This document shows, piece by piece, positions 17,763-26,162 of a stretch of 27,993 nt of DNA; position 1 is the stretch's first letter; each line of letters begins with the position of its first letter. The DNA is from Chara braunii (Eukaryota > Streptophyta > Charophyceae > Charales > Characeae), in the NCBI GenBank assembly GCA_003427395.1, contig BFEA01000056.1:4046113-4074105 (forward strand), in the 5' to 3' direction. Both the position numbers and the translations under genes were made by a program. The notes beneath the pieces were generated by a model. That model was not told where the DNA came from. It made no database searches and was given only the letters and a program-made list of their open reading frames with translations.

Positions 17763-20700
17763 ATGGATCGGGACGGGAAGCCAAGCAAACGACGTGCTAG
17801 TAGAAGTTTCGGGCGCATGGAGCAATCTCCGAAAAAAACGAAGGGGACACCAACCGTTGGCATGGGGACTGATGAGACACCAGGGTCTAAGGTCCAGTGA
17901 ACCCCGGTGCTGCGAGGTGCGCCTTCTGCGGGCGCTCCTTCCACTCGTGTTCGCGATTCTGGACCGGATGCGGCTGTGTTGATGAGTGGCGGGGCTGGGT
18001 CAACAGGAGGTGACTGGTGGTCGGCAAGGAAAATCTGCGATGGACGTTGTGCCCAGGCGTAGAAGGTCTGGTGAAACGTCCGTTGCAGGTGTGGGAGACG
18101 AGGTGCCTATCGTCGACCACAAAGACAAGTGTTGGATGTTGGACTGGGTGGGTGGAATCGGGGAACCCTCGAGTGGACTGGTTCTGTACGTGCTAATCAA
18201 AGATAACATTTTGTCGATCGGCGGTGTGGTGAAGTGGAGTGGACGACATTCACAGTTCGCCATGTTGGAGTTGACGATGGTCCTTAACGCTAAAGGTGAG
18301 CGGATGACAAATGTCAAACGCGTTGTTTTTCGTTGGGCCAAACACGCTGAGTACGACAAGAAGCTTTATGATATTTTCAATCCGCCCGGGACGAAGAAAT
18401 TGACGTTGCCGGACCTTCCAACGGTTTTCGCGTTCTTCGACAGTAATGTGGTCGCAGGGCACGAGCCGGTGGTGCAAGCTGCCGACCGCATATCTAAGCC
18501 GAAAAACGTGCTTTCGTCATCCTTGGAGGCGGCTCCCTCGTCGAGACCAATCACTATAGGTATCCGCCCTTTTCTGCAATCCCTTCGGACTCCAGGTGCT
18601 GCAACGCGAGTTTCGAAATTTGGGCAGATCGGGGAGAAAGGTCCGTGTCGCGGCCAAATCGTGTTGTCAGCCCCTGTGAAGTCTAGAACAACATCAACCA
18701 AGGAACCCGTTTCCTTGGTCTGCCCACCACGTTATGACTTCGACATTCCAAGCCGGGCGCAATATTTTGAAGATGACGACGAGGAGAACAGTGAGGAGGA
18801 TTCGGAGGGCGATGAAGAATGCGAAAAACATGAGGAGGGTGGCGATGACAGCGTGGAGCATGGGGAAGAAGCGGAAGTAGAGAGTGAGCAGACAATCAGC
18901 GAGAGAGGTGGTCCAGGCGAATTGGAGGGTGGTCTAGGGATTGAATATGAGGATGAAGGGCAAGAAGAGGAAACGACCGGAGAGGGAGGGTATGCACAAC
19001 GGCTCCCGTCGAGACATGGGCATTGGGGTGCGGATCGAGGGCGCGGGGGAATGCACCACGAAGTGACGGTCGTGCCGGTGCATACCGATGCAGCACGGCT
19101 GGCTGAGAAGAAGAGGAAGATCAGACAAGAGAGGAGAAGTGCTTTGGACAGTAAGAGAACCAAGCAGGAGGGGGGGACCAAGCAGGAGGAGGGTCACAAA
19201 CGCAAGTTGAAACTGCTGCTTGTTGATGAGGCGGTCCGGCGTACGCGGGAGGCTGAGGAGGCCATGAAGAAAAAACGGCAGCGAAGGAAAAAAACAGCGA
19301 AGAGAGGTGTGATGGAAAAAACTTTCGTTTTTCCGGCGGACCACCCACAGTCGGATGAAGACGATGTGGGCAAGACAGTCACCAGACCGCCCAGTTTGCA
19401 GATTCTGCCGCTTGATAATTCTTCTGGTCATCTGAGCAAAGACTTCTTCCTTGAGTTCGACGAGAATGGTAACCAAAGGCCGGAAATACAGTTCATTACT
19501 GTCAAGTTCGATAGGATTCTAGATATCCCTGAGGAGGAGTTCAGATATAATCAACGTTTTCTCGGTCAGCAACATATTGATGACATTTACGACGCAATGG
19601 TTGAATCGGGAGAGGCAACTATCACAGAGAGAACGACTGGAGCCGCCGGGGTGAATGTATGTACATTATATGAGAAACCTGTCCTTTTGTTGGTTGGGCT
19701 ACATGATACGATGCATACTGACGCTTCCGGAACAAATGTGAGAGCAAGAAGAGTGACACCCGGCGAATTCGATCTCCAATCCGTGCGCAACTACTACTGG
19801 TACCCTCTCAGTGGTCAACGTAATGTTGCGGCGGGAAGGAAATGTTTTCAAGAGCGCCCTGACATCGCCCGTGAGCTCCGTTTGGATTACTGGACTGCAA
19901 GGCCTGTTTACTATCCGGATAGGACCATGGATAATTACGGCACCTTGAGCACTTTCCAAAATGCGAAAGACAAATGGAATACTCCTCCACACCAGATTGC
20001 TGTCATTCAGGACATACGAAAGTTGTGGCTGGCAGCCGGTCGTCCTGAAGCCATAGGCGGATCTGCTGCAGACGCCAAAAATAAGGAGTATAGAGAGTTT
20101 GCAGCGATGGCCCTTTGCTCGACCGGGATTGATCATTTAGTTACTCTGTCGCTTAAGAGTTGGACCAAGGAATGGTCCGACTTCCTTGGGCCTTACATGA
20201 TATTGGCAAGGGCGACAGAAGAAGTGTTTGACAAGGTGCGAGAAGTGTATTCTGCTTGGGAGAGTGGACAGTTGTCGGGGAGAGATGCTGTGAAGCCTGC
20301 CACCAAACAAGGTGAATTGGGGAAAGCGCCGAGACCTGGACCCGGATTCGAGTTGGTAAAAGGAGTCAGGGTTCCAGTGCACTGGATTCAGGGTACTAGA
20401 GAACTTGGTTACCTCGTGGCTGTGCACGATCTGGATGTCAGATCATGGAAGGTTATGTCTACGTTGGGGAGGCGTGAGCGGTTTCAACTGTTGCGAGACA
20501 TTCTCGCGAGCAGTGTCATACTAGCTCCAAGGCTAAGTAAAGTTGCTTACACTGCCGGGAAACATTCGATGGAGACATACGTGGCAATTGTGAAGCTGGA
20601 AAGAGCAATGTTCAGAATGTTTCACTACTTTGTCTTCATTTCTGACCCTCACAAGAAGCCGTCAGAGTGGAAGGAACCATTCTTCGACAACCTTTCTGAT

Positions 20701-21075
20701 GTGTTCGCTAGGTATAGTGATCAAGGATTGACATCAGAGAGGTGGATTGACCAGCGACAACATTTCAAAGACATGAGCTGGATGCGGTCATTTTCGGCTA
20801 CACTTGGAGGACAGGACGAGAAAGGAAAAGAGGGCTTCAAGAAAACAAAATCGCTTGCAGAGAAATGCCCCGAAGAGTTCATTCAATTTGTCAACAAGTT
20901 GTTGCCAGATCCGAAACCGGGGGTTCGCGAAACATTCGTATGTCGGGACAAACAAAATATATACATTTCCAGAAACAGGACGTGCCATCTGTCTTCGTGC
21001 CGTTCCAATGGGAACCGAGCGATGTTTCAGACGAGATGGATTGCAAAGAGATGTATAGAGCCGTCAGACATCTGA
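17763..21075 (+). pseudogene. ParB/Srx-like domain protein of a large DNA element (N-terminal two thirds)
   Basis: The likely start is the ATG at 17763 (MDRDGKPSKRRASRSFGRM), just after a pyrimidine-rich CTTTCAG that could be a 5'-UTR splice acceptor. A TGA at 17898-17900 interrupts it and a frameshift near 18055 leads into a 1029-residue frame whose own Met (17986) is probably not used. Numbering on that frame: 45-165 unknown conserved-looking region (KCWMLDWVGGIGEPSSGLV); about 260-335 acidic; 375-450 Lys/Arg-rich, nuclear-localisation-like; about 511-650 ParB/Srx-like (RYNQRFLGQQHIDDIYDAM, KPVLLLVGLHD, YYWYPLSGQRNVAAGRK at 19795-19839), where GQRNVAAGR resembles the GERR-x2-A motif of ParB; 650-1000 helical, unknown. 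The reading frame changes again near 20,970. The ParB assignment is by eye. Confidence 0.5.
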
Positions 21076-22201
21076 CGTGCCACACAGCCATCCTGGATTT
21101 GTGTCGCCCAACCCACATGGGTACGTGGACTGAACAAGTGTTTGACGGACTCTGGAAGTTCATGGAAAAGCTTGGCGGCAAGTATTGGACATTGTTGTGC
21201 TTCGTTCCACGCTCTTGCGAGTTCACATTCTTCAGGCGAGAGGAAAGGTGGGACATTCACTTGGATCTTCTGAAATGGACTCATCAACAACAAACAAAGG
21301 GGAAATTGACAAATAGGGTTGCAAACTTGCCTTTGGAGGACAAAGACAAAATGATGGTCATCATGTTCTCCAACGACAAGGATTATCATCACAACATTAT
21401 TCCCTTGTTTTAAGATATTCAAGCTGCAGGTCCATCGTCTGCCGAACAGGTGGCTGACATATCAGCACTTGTGCGGAGAGAGAGAAAGCTGAAGATGTTG
21501 GTTGATGTCGTGGTGAAAAACTTTCCGACAACAAAGTGGAAAATGGCAGGTATGGAACCAAAGGAAAAAGTTGTCTATGATGGTATGGAAAGGGAGCAAA
21601 ATGCGATGGTGGAGACATTGGAACATTTTTGTCCTGCGGATGAGGCTGTCGTTTTCCTGGGAAAAGGTCATGCGGCATTGGTTTGGGAGTTGTTAAAAGT
21701 TACCGTCATTGCATTGTGCTGGAAGGGGAGAGTATGAAGTTTGAGTTCCTCACTCAGTTCATTAACAAGATGGTCGGAACTCGAGATTACTTCGCCAAAT
21801 TTATTAAGCCGCCCCCTCGACATGATGAAGGGCGTGATCTCGTCTACAAGATTGGCCAAAACATGGTCAATATTTGGGAGTTTCTTTTCGAAAAAAAGTC
21901 GCAACACAGAGGGGAACGTACTTATGTTTTCAGAAGAAGAAAAGTAGAGATGCTTTTGAGGGGTTATCATAAAGCGCCATCAGAGAGGGAAGTTGCATTC
22001 CTCGACCGTTTGCAGACAATGTACTTCGACCAACAAATCGGGGCGCTTACAATCGCAGGTTATGCAACTTCTTTTGCGCATGGTGAGGACTTTGTGCCGA
22101 CGACTCAGAAGAAGAGAGTGTTGATGGCACTTTGCAAGCGGCTTTGGCAGTTGAGAGGCAAAGAGCCTGTAGCTCGGCTTCGTAGAGAATGGGTGTTCTA
22201 G
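20960..22201 (+). pseudogene. Degenerate N6/N4 (permuted) methyltransferase-like region
   Basis: This continues the preceding gene in shifted frames. The first block, TAILDLCRPTHMGTW (about 21087-21125), occupies the place of the DPPY/W motif IV and is followed by a helix and a strand (YWTLLCFVPRSCEFTFF). After a TAA at 21411-21413, in the same frame, comes DEAVVFLGKGHAALVWELL (about 21639-21695), resembling the FxGxG motif I of beta-class DNA methyltransferases, then, after a slip in an A4 run near 21697, YRHCIVLEGESMKFEFL, like strand 2 with its acidic end. The order IV then I is that of permuted enzymes. DLCRP lacks the prolines/aromatic needed for catalysis, so activity is doubtful even in the parent. 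The region ends at a TAG at 22199-22201. Confidence 0.4.
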
Positions 22202-22590
22202 GCACATCGTCTGGTTCTAGAGGAGCTTCGAGCATGGCGGTTTCAACGGATCCGTTAATGACTCGGCCACCGACTTCTTCTATTGTTACACCTACTCGGA
22301 TGGCGGACAATACGATGACGGTGCCATCCGGAGGCGTTCAGGATCCGAAGCTTCAAGCAATGCGCTCCCCAGAGTTGTTGGCAAGTTTGTTACCATTTGC
22401 AAACAGCCCAAGTACTGTTATGGAATTGCTACGCTCTCGAACTCCACAACAACCTTCACATGATGAGTCTGTGGAGTACGAGATTGGAGACAGAATCCCT
22501 GCGGACATTGCGCTGCTTCTGGGGCCTATAGTATGCCGAGACGATCATACGGTGACGGATGATGACACATGGGGTCATCACATTATATGA
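22189..22590 (+). pseudogene. Linker coding segment of the same gene (unknown)
   Basis: 133 residues overlapping the previous frame by 13 bp. The start is Ser/Thr/Pro-rich; the rest reads PKLQAMRSPELLASLLPFA and EIGDRIPADIALLLGP before a stop at 22588-22590. The same frame reopens after a second stop upstream of 22636, so this is probably linker between the methyltransferase-like region and the repeat-rich segment. Confidence 0.4.
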
Positions 22591-22635
22591 CACCCCCAGC
22601 ACTTCCAACCTGCATTGGCGAGAGGGCAATGAGTT

Positions 22636-23979
22636 ATGGCTATAAAAGAAGAAGGGGAGTCGCAGTTTTGCCTCCACAGAAGTATGTCAGAATCGAACTT
22701 TCTCAAACACGCCAATAATCAGATTGCCAAGCGACTCCTGCGACTTAATCCGGAGGTTTCTCAATCAAGACAAGATGTAAGAACAGAAGAAATTTTCCAA
22801 GAGTTCAAAACATCGCAGTGGCTTGAGTATCTGGAAGAGTTCTATGATAGAGAAACCAGTCCGGCTTATGGATATAATTGGCATGTCAAAGAAGATCTTA
22901 AGCACAGAGAAGGGGAGAGGAAAAGACCAAGCGGCGGTGGTGCGCATGGCAAGGGATCCGGATCGAGCGGAGGTGCGCATGGCAAAGGATTGGGATCGGG
23001 GAGCGGTGCAAGTGTCAAGGGTCCGGGACCAAGCGACGGTTCAAGCGGCAAGGACGCAAGTCGTGGGGAACTGCAAAAAATCGAAAGGTCTCAGGGGCGT
23101 CAAGCAACAGAGGGCAAGGGATCAGGATCAAGCGGCGGGGGGCATGGAAAGGGATCGGCATGGAAAGGGCAAGGGACCAGTGCAAGTGCCGAGGGTCCGA
23201 CAACAAGCGTCGGTGCAAGCGACAAGGGATCAGGATCGAGCGGCGGTGCGCAGGGCAGGGCTTCGGGACTAAGCGGCGGTGGTTCAACTATCGAAGGGTC
23301 CCACGGTCGAGTCGAACACGACAGTGGCCTAGCATTGGAGCACTCCCGGCTTGACCAAGCGAAGAAACTCACGGTCGAGTCGAACTCGACAGTGGGATCG
23401 GGATCGATCGTCAGTGCAACAGGCAAGGCTTCGAGACCAAGCGGGGGTAGTTCAACTGTCGGCGGTGTTTCACCTGTCAAAGGGTCACATGGTCGTGTCG
23501 AACACGACACTCGTCCAGCATTGGAGCGCTCGCGGCTTGACCAAGCGAAGAAACTCACGGTCGAGTCCAACCCGACAGTGGGATCGAAATCACTCGCCGA
23601 TACAAGTGGCAAGGCTTCGAGACCAGTCGGCGTTGTTTCACCTGTCAAAGGGTCACACGGTCGGGTCGAACACGAAAGGGGTCCACTATTGGAGCGCTCC
23701 CAGCTTGACCGAGCGGAGAAACTCGTGGTCGAGTCTGACCCGACACTGCAATGGGAATCGATCGCCGGTGCGAATGCCAAAACTTCGGGGCAAAAATGTG
23801 GTGTGAGTGGCAAGGGCGTAAGTACAGCTGACCAAGTTTGGGTGACCACGATGCTAGTGGGTGACAATGACGCTATGGAAATAGATATTACTGGTACACT
23901 CACAGAATTACAGATGCCGTCGTCGACGATGCCAGCCGAAGTAAATACTTTGTCGGAGGAAGTTAAAAACTCTCTCTGA
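22636..23979 (+). pseudogene. Gly/Ser-rich repeat protein segment
   Basis: A 447-residue open frame. Residues 15-90 look folded and helical (ESNFLKHANNQIAKRLL, TSQWLEYLEEFYDRET). Residues about 95-215 repeat GSGSSGGAHGKG-like words. Residues about 220-385 hold three longer repeats with GRVEHD and KKLTVESNSTVGS. It ends with an acidic segment (DAMEIDITGTLTEL) at a stop at 23977-23979, after which the reading frame one base over continues (IGASDTFEDTFEDTFEG). Glycine-rich repeats suggest a flexible linker. It follows the methyltransferase-like region and precedes the protease, so it is likely the middle of one large polyprotein-like gene. Codons of the repeats contain the satellite core GTCGAGTCGAACACGA. 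Confidence 0.5.
23296..23800 (+). repeat. Three coding tandem repeats of 168-186 bp with the satellite core
   Basis: Units begin at 23296, 23482 and 23650 (GGGTC then CCACGGTCGAGTCGAAC or a variant). Each has a first core (GGTCGAGTCGAACACGAC, peptide GRVEHD) and, about 80 bp later, a second (GGTCGAGTCGAACTCGACAG, peptide TVESNSTV). Both periods, 186 and 168, are multiples of three, so the frame is kept. Confidence 0.9.
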
Positions 23980-24281
23980 ATACGAATATTAGAAATGCAA
24001 CTATAGGTGCAAGCGACACTTTTGAGGACACTTTTGAGGACACTTTTGAGGGCGTAAAGGAGGAAGACACTCTCCATGTACAGGGCATCGAAGAGGATGA
24101 AGGACATATAGTACTAAGTACACCGGAACAATGTACACTTGTACAACCTCAATAAACGCTTGAACAACCTCAAACACCACAGTCTGCTAACCTCGTGATA
24201 GCTATCGAGGAATATCCTATTGCGTCGTTGCACATGGAAGGTGTGACAGAAAGTCGCGTAAACTGAGAGTTAGTCATCGAG
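23980..24281 (+). pseudogene. Acidic exon remnant ending at a donor-like site
   Basis: The frame reads three copies of DTFE, then EEDTLHVQGIEEDEGHIVL, a TAA at 24153-24155, further sequence (LVIAIEEYPIASLHMEG), a TGA at 24264-24266 and ends at GAG|GTGAGC (24281/24282), a good plant-type 5' splice site. Confidence 0.45.
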
Positions 24282-24547
24282 GTGAGCACTTTCTTATCTT
24301 AGGAGGAATATATCTAATACTATATGCGGATTAGTGGGTACATCACATGCACTCATCTCCCTTTCTGTGATAGTGTCGATCCCTCAGATGTATAGTTTCT
24401 TTACCTAGCTTTGGAACTGTGCGTTTGCTGCATGTGTTTTGTATAAAGTGCAATTACCATATATTTTGTATTGGTATTCCTGAGTCAGTTTCAATAATGG
24501 AAAGTCAAACGTGGAACTCATAATATTTTATCTTGTCAATCATGCAG
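24282..24547 (+). other. Probable intron
   Basis: It starts GTGAGC and ends TTTTATCTTGTCAATCATGCAG, with lower GC than its flanks. The 266 bp length is normal. Splicing was inferred from the sequence alone. Confidence 0.5.
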
Positions 24548-24952
24548 GGCGACGAAAAGAACTGCGGAAAACGACACATGTACACTCGCAAAGGAAGAGA
24601 GAAAATATCATTCGTCGTGGCTTGCAAGCTTTATCAACTTTGTCGTTGTTGCCCAAAAATGAGAGAAGAAGTCGTACACCCATGACATTTCCATCGGTGA
24701 AGCTAGTTGCCCTAAGGATGTTTAAAGCTGTTGGAATAAGTCTCACAGAAGGGAAGAAATTGCATCGCGTAGGTTGCAGTTTATCTGTTATGGATAGCAT
24801 CACTGATAGCGAAACAGATAGACAACTAACAACATGAGCTTATGTCTATGTAGTATATCACTTGACGAAAAATTCATTTTTGTGTGAAGTCTTAGTCGCT
24901 CTATTGTTGTTTATATGTGTGTTTGTATGCAGTGCATAACCTTTCGTTCCAG
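24548..24952 (+). pseudogene. Unassigned exon and following intron-like sequence
   Basis: From 24548 one frame reads GDEKNCGKRHMYTRKGREK and, shifting near 24600, another continues IIRRGLQALSTLSLLPKNE and MTFPSVKLVALRMFKAV to a stop at 24837. Sequence from about 24840 to 24952 is T-rich and contains two acceptor-like sites (TTTGTATGCAG at 24932 and TTCGTTCCAG at 24952), so it probably includes an intron whose donor I cannot place. Confidence 0.35.
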
Positions 24953-25738
24953 ATTCTTTTAGCAACAGTACGCCTTACTGTAGAAGAAAAGGAGTATCTT
25001 GAAATGATTACTGGCAACACTGAAGACAATGAAGAATACGACATTGTTGATTACAAGGGGAGGTGGAAGGTGGAAAAGAAAGACATCATGGTCGCCGCCA
25101 AGGATGGGGAATGGTTAAATAATTAAGTTGTCAATTTGTACTTGCTAGTCGTTCAGATCACCAATGACTACATCAAGGTGGATTCGACATGTGCAGAAAT
25201 GGCAAGAGATGAAAGTTCTTGTGGCATTTCATCTGTGCATATTCTAAATTAACTTTTCTTTCCCAGATTGTCAAAGGCTTAGTCCACTGAAATCGCATAC
25301 TCCGAAGGGACGAGATCGGTGAAGGACATAAATCTTTTCGATTTCGATTTAGTAATTATCCCTCTCCATTTCGGAAATCATTGGGCCTTAGCTTATGTCA
25401 GTATAGATCGCTCTGAGTGTAAATTCCACCTTGTAGACTCTCTCCATCGTGTTGACTACGGTCCAGTCCTTGAACTTTTGGAAGGTTTTTCCAGAGCGGA
25501 GTTTCATCGACAAAATCTTCAGGAAAAATATAATGTGGAGGAGTCTACGTCCTACTTTGATACATCAGTAGATGGGATGCCTGCTCAAGAGGATCCTTGT
25601 AGTTGTAGTGTTTTTATGTTGGGTTTTGCATCTTTGCTTGTAAAAGGTCACTTCCCTCTGTTCGGTTTCTCACAAGATAGTATTCCTGATATGAGACTTA
25701 GAATAACATTTGACATTTTGTCCATGGTTAGATAGGAA
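24953..25738 (+). pseudogene. Ulp1/C48-type cysteine protease domain
   Basis: The N-terminal part reads VTEEKEYL-like helix sequence and then GEWLNN, stop (25124-25126, probably once GAA), VVNLYLLVVQ, which corresponds to the WLND-x-V-x-N-x-Y motif of Ulp1 proteases. A CTTTCCCAG at 25258-25266 is a likely splice acceptor. The catalytic part follows: FDLVIIPLHFGNHWALAYV (His codon 25379-25381), FHLVDSL (Asp, 25436-25438), AQEDPCSCSVFML (Gln 25586-25588; Cys 25604-25606, spacing Q-x5-C as in the family, but the Gly after Cys is Ser). These proteases cut SUMO-type or polyprotein substrates; transposon-borne copies are common in plants. It ends at the TAG at 25733-25735. The catalytic residues are present, but the upstream stop makes this copy non-functional. 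Confidence 0.8.
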
Positions 25739-26162
25739 AGTCATTGAGAATTTCAGGTTCTAGGTTTGGAAAAATGAGATTGACATGTTTACTGAGTGTG
25801 AACATTCCCGGTGAGAATGTGTATTGTAGGCAATTTTGAAAATATGTTCTATAATGACATTTCCTACAACTTTTCATTAATTATTGATGAGGTTGGCGTG
25901 TTTAACTGAGTGACATGTTTACTGAGTGGATTGACATTTCGACAATGTTTGTGTACGTGTGAACATTCGAGGTGAAAATTTGTGTTTTATTTCCTTCAAC
26001 AGCTTTCATGTATAACTATTGTTTTATCGTTGTTTGCTTATTTTTTCCTCAGTTCTTTGTGTCATTTTACAATTAAAATAAAAAGTGAACATGAAAACAA
26101 TTCCACTTTTAACGAAAACACCGTTGTATCCTTTGCATTTACTCGTCCAACACAGTCAATGG
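25739..26162. other. AT-rich 3' region with direct repeats
   Basis: TGACATGTTTACTGAGTG occurs at 25781 and at 25911, and GTGAACATTC followed by GGTGA(A/G)AAT occurs near 25800 and 25960. No gene is recognised. This may be the 3' end of the protease-bearing element or its terminal region; the boundary with the LINE lies near 26,130-26,163. Confidence 0.4.

Noticed and set aside
17986-18020. Met at 17986 as start of the ParB-like protein
   Set aside because: A better start with a basic N-terminus lies at 17763, linked through a stop and a frameshift; the 17986 Met is in a frame that becomes coding only after about 18,055.
18732-19476. Minus-strand Ser/Pro-rich ORFs opposite the ParB-like gene
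   Set aside because: They are shadows of the acidic and Lys/Arg-rich coding on the plus strand.
23100-24107. 335-residue minus-strand ORF
   Set aside because: It is antisense to the Gly/Ser-rich coding repeats; low-complexity shadow.
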